From contig JACBWW010000015.1 in NCBI GenBank assembly GCA_020086605.1, forward strand, positions 17,151,484-17,215,483: DNA of 64,000 bases. The letters run 5' to 3'. The position numbers and the translations under genes were made by a program. The notes below the pieces were generated by a model. It searched no databases. It was given only the letters and a program-made list of their open reading frames with translations, and had not been told where the DNA came from. The DNA comes from Lanius collurio (taxonomy: Eukaryota > Chordata > Aves > Passeriformes > Laniidae). This document shows positions 1-14,200 of this stretch, piece after piece (within the stretch, counting starts at the first letter, position 1; every line of letters begins with the position of its first letter).

Positions 1-2640
1 GATGTTCTGACCTCAGGGCCCTGATACTTCAAAAGGCAGATTGATCTGTATGCTATTAGATCCTTCTCTTCATTATTCTCACATAATGAACTCTTGCAGG
101 AAGTACCGGCCTCTCTATAGATCAAGCTGCTGATCTGAAAGATGACTGGGAAATCTTCTGTAAATAAATAAAGGAAAAAACTAAATGCCTTCCTTTAAGC
201 AAATAATCATGCTGGCTTTTGTTAAAAACATATATGCATAAAGACAAAAATATTTAAGGTTTTTTTTTTTTTTCAGTATCTAGCATTTCTTTTACCATAA
301 ATATATAATAACTACAGAGACATCTTTACTCTAGCTTTACTGTTCCTTTTTTTGGTATGTACATATCTTCTTAAAAACCGTGGCAGACTTTCATAACAAT
401 GCAATACTTCTTTACCTAAGAAAATGCCTGTTTTTTGATTGCTTCAGATAGTTTTTTAAATAGTCCATGATATGAGCATCACTCTTACACATTACTGTTC
501 GTCTGTGTATCTGTAACGCATGCACACATTTCAAATGAACTTCTGAAAAGTGAACCAGTTTTCATTCTTTTTGGTCAGTGTTTGAATTCTCAGGACAGCA
601 CATAGCACAGTTCACACATGGTCTTGTTTTTGAAGCTGTAAATCTCTCTGGAGTGATCTGGTCTCTGTGGCTTTCACCAGCTGAATGGAACCTTGTTTCT
701 TCTGAGCACTCTTTTGTGTTGGTTTTATCGTTATGTGCCTCTTATTTGTTAAAAGTGTCTCGAACACAAAAGATGAATTTTGTCTGGGACTATGCCATGT
801 GTCAGAAATCATTGACGAGAAATCTTAAAAGTTTGGAAAAGTGTGCATATATTTTAGGGGAAGCAAAATGAAGGAAATGATTAAAAGAAACCTGAGGCAG
901 AGCAAGTACGTGGAGAACTCTCTATGTATTTAAGGGCAACTGTTGTGTCGGACCATGGTATGCATCACTGCTGCCTCTTGACAGGTTCACCGTGGAGAGA
1001 CACAAATTAAATTCTTTCAGTTGCAGTTTTGAAGCTAAAAGTGTTTGACTGGTTCAGCCCCTGAATGGTGTTTAAGGAATAAAGGGAAAAAGAGCAGGAA
1101 GTTCTAATTGGCAAATTACTTCTTGTTATTTAGTTTGGCTTCCAAATTGGAAATTACGATAATGAGGAGCTTTGTGGGACTTGCCCTTGAAGAGGACCAG
1201 GCAGCTTTTTGTTCAATTACCATTTAATGTGAAGATATTCAAGGAACATATTGTAACATTTAAGCCATCACTTTCTATTAAACAAGTATTCTAAAGTAAT
1301 GATTTTTAAATCCCTCTCTGTGGATGGCTTTTGTGATTTTAACATGTCTAAGTGAAGTGTAGATTGCAAACAAGAGCTAAAAGGATTTTCTTGTTATGTA
1401 ATATTTAGAAAAGTTACTTTCCATATATTTCTCAAGATGTTATAGAGAATACAGTGTTGTATGTAGTGGCAGGAGGACTTCACATGAACATGAATCTCAG
1501 TAACTTAAATATATTAATTCTGTGTGTAACTTTAAGTAATTCTAATTTTTGTTTGGCTTACAGTTCCTTAACAACAAGTGCTATAGTTTACTGAAGTCAA
1601 GGTCACTGGGTAGAATCTGATCCTGGAAATAAATGTGTTAAGTTGCCATTAATATGTAAATTTTACCTTGCAGATCAAAGTTTGAAACTTGAACTGTTTG
1701 ATGTTACATATATTCATTAACAAAAGGAAAAAAAGTCTGAAAGGAGATGTGAAAACTTAATTCTCTGAGAGAATAAAGTCAGACTTCCTATTTTTTTAAA
1801 CATGCTACTAGTAATAGGTTTTCGGATATTTCTCTGCTTGTGGAACAGAGAAAATCCACTTTATGGGTCCACAGACACTGGACTGGGATTGTATTCCATG
1901 ATCTGCTTTTATTTTCCCTCTTTTGTTCTTTCTTAGTGCAAATGACTCATTCAATTTTTTATCTTTGCAATCTTGTCTACTTTTTATTCTCTAGATCAGG
2001 CTGCACACCTGCTTGGTAAAAATCTAAGGGTTTTTACCTCCTGAGCAAGGAAATGTTATAGACAAATCCATTGCCAAGTTCTGTTCAAAATCTAAAGGCA
2101 GAAAGTTTAGTGATTTAGTGATGATGCTTTTAATGGACCACTAAATATTTTTATGTTATCAAGAACCGTTTCTCACATGCACTTATTTTCTTGCTTGTGT
2201 TCTGTAATTGACCCTCTTGTTAAGTTGCAAGGTCAGGATAAACAGTCCTAACTAGTTGACTTTTCACTTTTCAATCTTCACATTAATTAAAATGTTTGAG
2301 TAGAATACTGGAAGGGAGTTAATTTGTTCAGCATGTTTCCTTCTGAATTGGTTCCATTCAACCCCAAATTTAGCCTAAAGCAAGTGCACTTACTGCCATT
2401 TTTTAAAACCTCTTAAAAGTGAGGCATGTGATAGGAACACAATTCCTGAACTCCAGCAATGATGTTGGATCCAGTTCTCAGACTGTCTGTAATTGTTTCG
2501 ATCTGAGTGGATGACCAGTGGATGATTCGGTCTCACCCTTCGTCCAGCACTGAGAGCTGTTTGAGAGCAAACCCACAGGCAATTTACTCCATTTTTTTCT
2601 TTGGTTTAAGCTGGTTCAGGAGCAAGAAAACCAATTCATT

Positions 2641-2664
2641 AAAAAAAAAAAAAAAAAAAAAAAA
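2641..2664. repeat. A24 homopolymer
   Basis: Twenty-four consecutive A bases. No recognisable retroposed gene precedes it and no target duplication was seen. Confidence 0.95.
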
Positions 2665-3611
2665 GAGAATAGTTTGTTGTGCATGCTGTTTAGTTACACT
2701 TTTGTGTTAATTCACGTGAGCATACAACTGTGAATCAGTGTATGTACAAATTCATATGTACATTTGTGTATGTATATACTAATCAAGAAAGCATCAGCAG
2801 ATTATACCAGTAAATTAATTTTCTGCTATTGTGGACAAAAATATTATTTGGAATTAGCTCCTTAAAAACATGGTAGCTAATACCCCCCTTAAGAAATCTG
2901 GTATTTAATATCAAAGTTTTGTCGTAAGGCCATGAAGAGGCTTCTAAATAACCTACACTGACATCTTCACAGGCAGTACCAGAGACCATAATGAAAATAG
3001 TTTGTTCCTCTGGAAACTGCATGCCATAAGCAGTAAGCAACAGTGACAAATGCATTGGTAAATATTTGAGCTTTCTGTATTGTTCAGGTTGTATAGAATA
3101 TATCCCCAGTGGCCCCAGGGAAAGCCTCTCTTCTGTTGTGGAGGAGGGAATAAAGAAACAAACCAAAGGCCCCTGCTCATCTCCAACAGGAGAAGTCTTT
3201 CCATATTGGAATGGTCTGACAGTCAGCAATGCGGTGAGTGTGTGAACTGGCCACACACCAGCCAGGTGTCTCAAAGGCGGATTCCTGCTGCAGCTTGAAC
3301 AGTGGGGCACTTCATCTTCTGTCTGCTTTGAACCTGTGACTGATCTCTGATGGTCCTTGGGAAGGCCTGCCCAAGCAGAGTGAACTGACCTCACCAACAT
3401 CTGGCTGAAGCCCTGGAGCATGAGATTCAGCCACACTGAATGTCGCAAAGTGTTACGAGCATGTGGAGGTCAAAACAGCCAGTCTTATTCTCCCCTTTTG
3501 GCACTTGCTAGATGGAGATAGGCAGGGAGTGTCATAGATCATGAATTATCAAAGCTGAAAGGACAGCAGTGTCCCTGCAGCAGGGCCCCTCACAAATAGG
3601 CCATTGTTGGT

Positions 3612-3640
3612 GTTTGTTTTTTGTTTTTTTTTTTTTTTTT
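3612..3640. repeat. T-rich homopolymer tract
   Basis: T-rich run ending in 17 consecutive T bases (3624-3640). Confidence 0.95.
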
Positions 3641-6486
3641 CCCCAGGAAGTAGAGAATAAAAATGTCTTAGATACTATAGTCTTTCTTAGAAGATTCCTG
3701 TAAAGGTCTTACAAAGTTTAAGATACATGTGTATAAATGTAAGGACAAGTTTATTTGAGAGACATTGTGTGGGGAGTTGCCATTTTAATTTATCTTGGCA
3801 GCTCCTGCTACCAAATCTTAGCACAGCCTTGAGTTCTGCTGTGGAGTACAGTCATGATTAATTTGTGACACTAAGGACAGAACGTAAAAGTACTGCTCAG
3901 TCTATCTCAGATGTTACTGGATCAACTTCCTGGTCATATGGTATTTCTAAACATTTTTTTTATTGATACCTTAGTTTCTGTTTCAACAGAAGGTAGCTTT
4001 AAAATAACAGTGGTATGTGTGTGTGGGTTTGAGTGGGTTTCTAAGCATAATGGGTTTAGACATCTTGGATAGGGTGTGGAACACCATACAATCAATAAAC
4101 ATATTGAAATAACTTTCTGTGCTCGGAGATATCCTTGTGACTTTTGCTAAAGGAAGAAGATGGAGCTTATTAAAACAAAAAATAATAATTCTCAGTATCA
4201 TTTTTGAAGAAAATATCTGTACCAGGTGCCCTTTTTGTAGACATGAAGGGAAGAACAAGGGCTAATGACACTTAATATCACAGAAAACTAAAAGTATTAA
4301 AAAAAGAGGCTTAAACATTGGATCGTAATGCTTTTAAGAGAAGTGTAGGGTCTCTCTATTTCAGTTGTCATCTTTTTATGACTGAATGCCTATCAGAAAA
4401 ATGTCTCATAGTGAAGCATGGAGTCCAGTACAGAAGAAGTTCATGCCAAGGAAGTTGTCCAAAGATGAGTAATGCAAAATAATTCTCTAGCTTTATTACT
4501 TTAAAAAACTGTATGCATAATTATTTTTACTGCACTCTTTGTTTTCCATTGTATCCCAAGATACATGATTATAATATGTCTTGACAGTATAATAGGAAGG
4601 ATAGAAAACTGATATTTTAATCCTCTGTTTAAGAGTCACTTATGCTACATGTAACTTTGGTTCTTGGTTTCTCTTCAGAAGTAATGCATGAGGAAGATGG
4701 AATATTTCGCTTTTCTGGTGAAAGAGAGGTGAAGCAGTTAGATAATTGTCATCCTAGTAGAAGATCTCATGTCTCTTTTGCATAATTCTGAGATCTGCAT
4801 GCAAAATACAGTAAGCAAATGATCATCTGTCATTATGATGGTATCTTTTTGAAGGTTCATAAAAAAATTAGTACCCTTGATTCATTTATATATCTTTTTC
4901 CTGTAAATGTTATAAATGAAGGTAGTTAATTCCTCTGTCAGTAATCTTACTGCAACTCCAAAAGCAGCAGCACTGCAAACATTGTAAATGGAATTTCACA
5001 GGGGCAGCGAAGCAACAGCACAATGTCTCTCACAACAGGGCTCTTGGTGAAGTGAAAGAGCTGTCACTTGTAATTTATTGAATGAAGCACATCACAGTTT
5101 TGGAGCCAAGAGGATGTTTTTTTAATATAGCTTTAATGATGCTGTATCACCCTTCATAAAATCCTACCATTTACAATGTGCTGCATAAGATTGTGGCAGG
5201 GAGGGAAGGGGCAGAGGAAAGGTAGCACATTTTGTGCCTCCTATTCTGGGTACTGTATTTCTTTTATTACTTATTTTACTGTTGTTTTTCATTGTCTGTC
5301 TTGTTTTCATTTGCTGTGTCACTGAGAGTAAATTCCTCTTTCCTTTTGTCATGCATATTTATTGTTTTTATATGTCTAGTAATGACACATGAATACAGCC
5401 ATAAATTATGGAAAAATAAGTTTTTCTAGTAATGAAATGGCTAAAAGTTAGTCTGACTATGGTTCTGAATGTATATATTAAATGAAAAGATATGCTAACC
5501 ACATTCCAAAAAAATCAACACTCAGGTTTTCTGTCTTAAGTCTTAAAAAGTTGTGTGGCTTAGTAGATGGAAGAAAGAGAAAGGAGTATTTTCATCCAAG
5601 AAAATCTTATTGAACCACCTTCTATCTACCTTTTTGGGAGATTATTATATGTTTATGTAAAAGAGGAAGAGAACAGCACAGAGAACTGTAAATCCTCTTG
5701 GGAACAGGCTTATCCATATTTCCATATTTATTCCTATTTCCTGGAGGCATGTGGCAACAAAAGATGGCCATGAAGTTGAAGCACATTCAGGAGCCAAGCG
5801 CAAAACAAAGCCCAAACCCAGTGTGGTGTATACTCTGGGGAAGGGTTTAATTACAGGCACATTCCACCACAAAAATACATCACAGATGTAGAATGCCTCC
5901 ATGTTATCACCACGGGAATTTTTGTCAGCTTCTGTTGGTCTTTGTCTCATCAGCATTGCCCAGTGCCTCGTGAACACCAAAATCCTCCTCCTCATTATAC
6001 TTTTCTCATGAGCCATAATTAGCATCCTTACAATAGGATGGTCCTTTGACTCTTCTCAGTCCCAAAGGTCCAAAGTCAGCCCTGTGTTGTCTGTATCTAT
6101 AAACTTAAAGACACAATATGTTATTTCTCCTGTGCTTTCCTGCTATTTTTACAAATGTATTGCTTTTGAAGAGATGTACGTTGTGTTGTGGTTGGTCCTT
6201 GGATTGAATTGTTGAAGAACATAAAATTTCTATTCCATCCTTTTTTCTTGTCTCTTAAGACTGCCATCTGACTCTCCTCCTCACTTTCAGGTTCACCAGA
6301 CTTCTCAGGAAAACTCACTTTTAACTTTTCAGTTGCAGTGTAATGCTCTGTTGGATTTTCATTGTTGGAAAATAAAAAGAAATACTTACTGCCATACATA
6401 AATACAAAAATGATCTTGTATCAAACATGATTAATAATAATAGTTCCATACAGTAAAATATCGTCATAATTTTTACAGTGTCCTTG

Positions 6487-6554
6487 ATTATTAATAATAA
6501 TAAAACCACCAATAATAATACTAATAATACTACTACTACTACTACTACTAATAC
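6487..6554. repeat. Compound (AAT)n/(ACT)n trinucleotide microsatellite
   Basis: A taataataataa block, a short break (accacc), aataataatactaataat, then about eight ACT units. It opens frames of Asn/Thr or Ser/Ile residues that are not genes. Confidence 0.95.
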
Positions 6555-7426
6555 TGTAATAAAAAGCATGTATTCTAAAGAGCCAAACAGGGCCATGAAG
6601 GATATCATGGTTCAGAACATCTCTCCTCAAATGCTTTTTTCCATAGGAATCAGATCAAAAGCAATTACGTTGGCTTTGTTTTTTTAAATGCATTATGCTA
6701 TTTTTTGCCTTCTGTATCCTCTTTGGCAGTTGTTCTGAGTAGGGATTGAGAGTTCAAAGGAAAATAAAGCTATTTTGTCAAAGCAGATCTTAGTGATGCA
6801 GAAGAATTTGAGAGTGAAATGGTTTTTCTTGCTGCTACCCTAGTAAAGGTATATAAAGAGACTGTAGCATGCAGCATCCTAAAATGTCACACAACTTTAT
6901 CTTACCCTGTGATCATTGCGTTAAACTAATACTGCAAAGGGATAGAAAAGGTGCCAGACCTGTTTAATGTTAGGGATCTTACTGCTCACATTTTATACCT
7001 TGGTTACGTTGTTCTTTCGGCCAGAGTTTTATCGGGAGCAAAGTTTGTAAACTTTGCAAAACCTTTTTCAGACTGCTGAGGTTTTGTGTGACCGTGTGTA
7101 CTTGTACAGACAGCTTTGCCTGTTCAGATCTCTGTGTCTGTACTTCAAAGTGGAATTGATTTTAGACAGAATATAGATAATATAATGAAGTTGCCTTCTT
7201 CTTTTGACATCTTTTTTTGACTTCTGTTTTTTGCGTTAGTGGGTAATTGCCCAATATTTTGTGTTGATCGATTTGCAGCCTGAAGTGAAAATGTCACTAT
7301 AATGTGAAGGCTGTGTAAGTCCTCAGGTGGTAAAGGCAGTTCTTTTCTTCTGATAACAGGCCATATAATTTCATCTGATAAATGTATATTTAGACAATGC
7401 TTGATGGCTAAGTACACCAGTGTACC

Positions 7427-7445
7427 AAAAAAAAAAAAAAAAAAA
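7427..7445. repeat. A19 homopolymer
   Basis: Nineteen consecutive A bases. Confidence 0.95.
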
Positions 7446-7569
7446 GTCGTCTTACCCATAGTGATTAATTCATCTCACTTAAACATTTATACTTTCACTT
7501 TTTTCCTAGCTCTTGGTTCTAGCCATGCATTTCTCTGGTGGAGTAAATGGCTGTCTAATCTGAGGAGTC

Positions 7570-7830
7570 TGTTCATGTGTAGCTACTTAAAAACCATAAT
7601 CAGGTCACATCTTAACCTTCTCTTTGATAAAATAAATAGATTAAGTGCTTAAGCTTTTTATTCTGAGGCACATTTCCAAACCTTGACTAATACTATTTAG
7701 CTGTTCTCTGAACTGTTTCCAAATAGTCGGAGTCACATTTTAAAATTGATACTAGAATTGACCTCTTAATTTCAGTAAGGATCTAACTAATGCTGTATGA
7801 AGTACAAGCATTACCTCAGTATATGTGTAA
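7570..7830 (-). mobile_element. Ancient L3/CR1-clade LINE fossil
   Basis: The + strand shows a decayed but ordered series that matches reversed L3/CR1-clade 3' ends: aatcaggtcacatcttaacc, ttctctttgataaaataaat, ccaaaccttgactaatacta, then ctgttctctgaactgtttcc. It is much more diverged than the bird-type CR1 copies elsewhere in the window and probably predates birds. The right boundary is unclear; related sequence may run to about 7960. Confidence 0.55.
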
Positions 7831-8394
7831 GCTAGAATGGCTTCAGTTGCAGCATCTGCAGATGCTCCTCTTGTTCGATTGATTAACCACAATCACAGCA
7901 GTCTCTTTGAATTCATAGCTGTCTCTGATAAGGTTGCCCTGCCATAACTCTGCCCCTCACACTTTGCTTGAGAAGGTGTGACTCTGCATTTGGCAGTGGT
8001 CCAGATTTTTCTTAGGAAAAATGTGTCTGTATACAGTAGGTGATTCAATCTGTTTTCTCTCAGTACCTGGGAGCTAAAACCATGCCATAACAGTGGAGGT
8101 ACTCGAGTAGCTGAGTAATACTAGCTGATTGATTCCTTTAACTCGAAAGTGCTGGGCAGTTCTGTGTGTGATCTAAGCAAATAGGGTCCAAGAGAAGCCC
8201 TGCAAATGATCACATTTGGGAGATAGCTGAAGCCCTTTTTGTATTTAAAGCAAATTGAAATACAAGACTAATCTCTACAATGCAAAGTTCTCATTCCTAA
8301 TTGAAATGGCTTTGTAGTTGCTAAGTAGCAATTCTGCATGAACTTCAGCAACAGCAGAAGAAGTTTGCAGATGCCTGAATATTCAGAATCCGAA

Positions 8395-8450
8395 TTGATC
8401 TGATCCATTGGCCTGATTCTGCTCCCACTGAGTTTGTGCTCAGCTTTAGA
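8395..8450. repeat. Possible ancient amniote repeat fragment
   Basis: The stretch ggcctgattctgctcccact followed by gagtttgtgctcagc resembles the recurrent amniote phrase 'ggcctgatcctgctcccatt'. It is a short match and only suggestive. Confidence 0.3.
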
Positions 8451-11230
8451 GAAGCTCTTTGTGGTCAGTGGCAAAGGCAGTTCATCAGGCTGGACATGGA
8501 GCCCCCATGCATGATGATTTGCTCTGCTGAGAAGCACATATTGAAACCTACACCTGCAATGGATTCACTTTGAGCCACCTCCTGTATCTCTCCTATGTAC
8601 ATTAGACCCTTAGGCTCTTTTGAAGATCCAATCTGCACTGCAATTCGAGAATAAGAAGTTTCTTCTGATATTTATACGGTGTTAAGTCCTTTAAAGTCTA
8701 TTTTAAAATGTTCAGTGATTATTAAAATCAGTCTTTTTGAATACTTATTCTTGATGCAGAGTGGGAAAGTAGACATCTATACACATGTTCCCATGCAGAC
8801 ATTTCCATGTGTAAATACACACGTGCACGCAGTGTAACTTCTGCAAAGCCACTACTCTTTTATAGCCAGGTGCTACTAAGCTTCACTGATCCATGGTGAT
8901 GCCAGTGGGTTCTGTGGACAGCCTTTTGTGGAGCTGTTGTTGTAGCACTGTGATTATGCTCTATTTGATACTCTGGGTGTGGGCAGAGGTGACAATGACT
9001 GTGAAGTAAACACTTACCAGTGTTTAGTCAGCTGTGTATTAAATGTTACGTCTCACCATACTGTATTGTTTGGAGATTTACATTCTTGCTGGCACAAACA
9101 TGCAGTGGCTTGGCTTTAAAAGAAGACACAAGTAAACAGAGCATTTTGTATCAAAGTTTTGAAGACCAGAAGTGGAATGTGTATGTCAAATATTTGTTTG
9201 CTTTTCATTTGTTGGAGGAGAAGAAAGTTTAACAATTACAGTAGATTCATGTGAATGGGTCACAACATCAAGCTGTTGGTTTGTGAAACTGAGGTGAAAT
9301 TAAATTTATTGATCTGCTCAAATTTAATCATCTTGCAGAATTCAGGTATGGGACTTTCTCTCCTTGTTTATAGGGTTAAAACCAGAGCCAGCAGAGTTCC
9401 TCATCATCTTTATTGAAGGATTTGTTTCTGTTGTGGTGGAATTACCATAGTTTTTCCTCAACTAGAATGAAGGATAAATTTTCAGATCTGTATCTACTAG
9501 CAGGGAAATACCAGCAATGAGTATCAACAAAATTTGTATATAGTTACAGTGGTCTGTGCATCATCTTAATTTGGATGGAAGCCATGTTTTTGGTGTTTTT
9601 TTTTGTTTTTTTTTTTTAAATTATTAGGGAGTGTAATAAATCTCTTGTGTGAAAGACTGATTTTCTGAACTATAGGATGACTGTCTTTTCTAGTGTGTCT
9701 TACTGAAAACTTCAATCCTCTCTCATGGTATCTAGTGCAGTGTGGCTAAGTGAAACAGTGACATTTTGATAAAGCAGAACTGTTTGCTGTGTTGATTAGC
9801 TGGATGCATAAATTTTTTTATAATTGTCACCACTTAGCTCTGGAACCAGGCTGTGACTTCCCTGGTGGCTTTTGAAGGTGGGGCATGGCTGCTTTTAGAC
9901 CCAGATTTTGGACCAGACCAAATTGCATGTGGATAGAGAAGTGCCAGATGAATCTGAAAGTAATATTTTCTGCAGTGTTTTGAAAGTTCCTTTCTTTTCT
10001 GTGCATTTTTTGAGCTGTAGCAACTTTGGGCTTAATTTTGCAAGACCAGTAAGAATTTGGATTTAAAAGTATGTGTGTACTGCCTCTGGAGGAAGTTGAT
10101 TGGTTTCTGCAGAAGAGATCCACTCCCTTTTATGACACCAGCCTCTATCCTTAGAGGCTTGTGCCATTGAAGTGATGCTAGTGAGGGGAGAGCTGCTGGG
10201 GAGTTCACAGATACATGTAGTGGCTGAAGCTGTTGGCTTGGCTTCACTTTTACTTCAGTTTGTTTTGGCTGATGAACTGAGTTTCCTCAAGAAGTTTTAG
10301 CATCTCTCACTTCTGGGGTCTGATGGCTGTTGGAGTAAAGACTAAGATGGCCAAAGACTTTCTGTCCTCATCCCTCTTTCACAAAATTATGTTGTATGTG
10401 AGTGAGGGAGGAAATACTGCCTTTCAAAGGCAGCAAAATTTTCAGAAACAGAAAATAAAACCCCAGAATGTTTCTGCTTGGGAAATTAAGTGAATTATAA
10501 TGCAAGTATATATAGTCAAGGGTAAGCTTCTGAATAATATGTCTGAGCAAGACATGCTTTCAAAATTATTGTAAAGTCTTGCAAACCCCCTTTTCCGTGG
10601 CAGCATAGGAATACATGTCCAGGAAAAGACGTACCAGATATTAACATTTTGTTCTGATCCTCAGCTGCGTACCATGTTTTTTCTGACAGAGGTTTCCACT
10701 GCAGTGTTGCATCCTGAAGGAATGTGCTCTCTTCCACTGAGGGTGAGGTACGTATTAAAGAGATTATAAAGTTTACAGGAATGGGTTTTTATCGCCATGT
10801 TCATTGGTCGTGCAGATGCATCCAAGTCTTTCCCCAATGGAAAGCTGTCTGGTTTCTCTACCTTCTCACCACCTAAGAATTAGCAAGGAAAACTTAGGTT
10901 TAAAAACCCCTTGGATATGTCTTAAGGAAAAGAAAAACTATTCCTATTAACTGTAGTTAAGCTCTTCTCAGGAAGTATGGTCAGCTTTTATTTCCACCCT
11001 TTCTTGTTCCTTAGCACAGCACCTTTTGCTTACTTTATCCTAAATATAGTCTGAACTGTAATCATTGAACTATTTGTTCTGAGAAGCTGTAGTGGAGAGA
11101 ATAATCCAGCTGATTTGCACACAGATTTCTTTCTCTTTTTCTATAGTTTGACAGTTTACTATGTGAACTGCATTTGAAATATAAGCTTTTATAGGGTCCT
11201 TTATGAACTGCCTGAACCTGTGGATTTGCT

Positions 11231-11248
11231 AAAAAAAAAAAAAAAAAA
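11231..11248. repeat. A18 homopolymer
   Basis: Eighteen consecutive A bases. Confidence 0.95.
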
Positions 11249-14200
11249 CTACTCCTATTCCACACAAAATTTTCTTCCTGTGCTCAGTGGTAAACCGGTA
11301 TATATGAAACACTTGAATAATGCCCTGTTATGCAAATGGTAAACAACAATCTCTTACATAAATAACTTTTCTAGAAGAAAAGGAGCATTTTGAAGTGAAA
11401 AATGTGTGAAGTAAAAGAATCATTCACTAAGTCTACTAGCTTTTGGTTAAGTTTTGCTTGGTTTATATAGGTTTCTCTCTTAAGAACCTTTCCCTGGGCT
11501 ATTTTTTCTTTTAATGTGGAACCCAAGACTAGTGTCCTTGGACTACTACATGCCAATAATAGTAGCAGTTGTAGTTTAAGTAATTATGGCAGCTCTGAAG
11601 GTTACAATAAGGTTTGGTGCTTCAGTAATATAGAGAAGAAATAGTAAACCATCTTTTTCTTTGTGCTTTGACGTGTTGCTGCCAACTTTTAACACGCTGT
11701 TCCTGAACAGTGTTTTAAAACACTAAGATCTGTAGAACCAAGTAAGTGTAGTTACACTTAATAAGAATATTTGGGAGATTTTATTCAGATTTTATTTAGG
11801 ATTTGGCACAAGGCAGAGTCTACATGCTTTGGTACGAAAGGTGTTCTTACGTGCTCTTAGTTATTATAAAGTATTTTGCGTCACTCAGGGGGAATCATAG
11901 CACATGGTGTTTAACCACAGAGGTCTTACTCTAGAACTTTATTCTCTGTGAAATTACTTAGGTCTTTTCCACACCCTCTCTTCTAGAAAGCAGGGAGCTG
12001 GGTAGTGCATTGCCATGAGATTAATCCCTTATCCAAACCACAAATGCTGTTCTGCTCCTGTCACTAAATAGAGAGAAGGCACTGGATGGGTTGTAGAGAT
12101 CTAGAGGTGAGACATCCTGTCATGTTTACTTGATGCTGTTGGGGGTTCGTACAGAGAAACAGAGGCATGGTGGTACCATGATCTGCCTGGCCCTGCCAAC
12201 TGGCACTCAGGGCAGGTTAGGACCATGCCAGGCTCCCCTGCTTCTGCTCATGCTGCAGAGAGCCAAGGCAGAACCATTACATGGCATCTTGAGTTACAGC
12301 TGTGGCTCTGCCTCTCCCTTTTCCTATTCTCTTTTCCTCTATGTTTTCTTATGGAATAATTTTGATTATTCTTAAGAAAGTCTAACACTTAAGCAGAAGA
12401 GTTAAATAACACTAATTTTATTTGACAGTATACCAGCAAATCTTTACTGGAATTCAGAGTTATGTTTTCATAGTCTTTTCTGTCGGTAGTTGTATGGTGG
12501 CAAGGATGATGATCCTCTTTTTCCCAGGTACACAGTAGTGTTTGTTAGAGATAGATGCTGTAATGATGTGGTGAAAGTTGAGAAATGCTGGGAAATCATT
12601 CCTTTCTGAGGGACAGATAAAGTCACTTCATAGATTGATAGCAGTTTGTTGATAGTCATCTATTTATTTATTAATCAGAAGATCAGCAGTTACATGATCC
12701 ACATAAGAGCAGACATAGAAGATGAGAGGTTTGAATTTGACTTTGTCAATATCCAGGGCTCCAGGTTGAGGCTAGAGCCAAATACTACACAAGTATGAAA
12801 GTCATTATCAAAATCTGTTTTACTGCAATGCTTCAATAAAATGTGGCAATCCATGCAACCTTTGAGTATCCGTCTGAGAACAGAATATGGTCTTAAGACT
12901 ATGTATGTGTCTTGGGTTTAGATGTCACAAACTATTTGAGTTCTGATTACACTGGGTGTAATCATATCCTCTTGATGTGTGTGCATGTGGACATATAGTT
13001 TACGTTTACTGGTGAAGAGAGTATGCTCTCCTTGCTGCACACATTTGGTTGTTGGTATGTTAATGGAAGCCTTTGTATAAATTGAGTGGAAAATATGAGT
13101 CATAGTTTCCTTTCTTTCTCTCTATATACCCTGTACAGTAGTAAGGAAGGCATACTACTCTGTAATACAGAGTACTCTCCAGAATCTACATTCCTTAGCA
13201 TATAGCTTCTTCCTGTCCTTTCTGCAGTGTAAATTACTTTATCAGATTATCAGAGGGAGGGTGGAGGAAATAAATTAGTAATGAAACAGTTAAGCAATGA
13301 CTTCTGTGGTGTTATTCTCTTTCTGTGTCTGTAAAATACAGGAAGTTGTAGTCCCCATTCTATAACGCCACATCCAACGACAGTTGTTGAGTGAAGAAAA
13401 GCTCTCTGCCCTTGTAAAATGATTTATTATTTATTCTCAGCTGACTTTTTTACCACAGGTGGTGATCTTGTAGGTGTCAAGGTATTTTTGACCTGTATAG
13501 ATATTAGCATTTGTACTGGTGACCTAGAGGCTCTTCTTACTTTATTACCTGAGAGGTGTTAACACACCACATGCAAATCACCATAATTAAAACATGGTGC
13601 CCAATGAGTATGTAAAGAAGCAAAGAACAAAAAACATCCTTGTAAAAAAACATTATTCAAGTTGCTCCTTTAGGACTAAACCAAATTTTCCTTCCAGCTC
13701 TGTGCATCAGGATAAATTGCAACCTGTGTGAAAAACCATAGGGATGAGTTGAGCAGAGCTTGAAGTACCTTTGGCTCAGACTCTGTCTTTGATGCTCAAC
13801 TTCTTGCAGAAAAAAAATCGGTCAAAAACTCTGCTTTGTATGCTAATGAAAAATAATTTACAATGCATCTGGAAATAGATCCATTAGAGACTTTTTCTCA
13901 GCTTGTTACTTAGAGTTTAAATCATCATTAACATTGAAGGAAACATACCTTATTTTTCCTGAGGAAAGCAAAATCTGAAGTAGCACAAATATGGTTACTG
14001 AGACAGTGTCACCTATCCAATCCTCACATGCAGGAAGGTTACAGATAGGGCCAAAGCCAAAGTGATTATTTCCACTAGACTTTACATGAAAGAAGAGACT
14101 TCCTGTGCGTCTGTGTTCTCATTCCTCATTTTGATTTAGAAAACTAATATCTACCAAGTCTCAAAAGAATGTAAATGATACATTGATACTGCCATACTTC

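Larger units (their letters stand above)
1..7569. other. Non-coding DNA, presumed part of a large upstream intron
   Basis: AT-rich unique sequence with the homopolymers and the trinucleotide tract listed separately. No exon, RNA gene or transposon was recognised. A 221-codon minus-strand open frame (2783-3448) has no known domain and is treated as a finding. The 4930-5130 part is repeat-free and balanced in base content. Confidence 0.6.

Noticed and set aside
2641..2664. A24 tract as the tail of a processed pseudogene
   Set aside because: The upstream sequence resembles no spliced gene and no target duplication flanks it.
5645..6025. 126-codon minus-strand frame as a gene
   Set aside because: No domain, no splice or promoter context, and of a length expected by chance in 64 kb.
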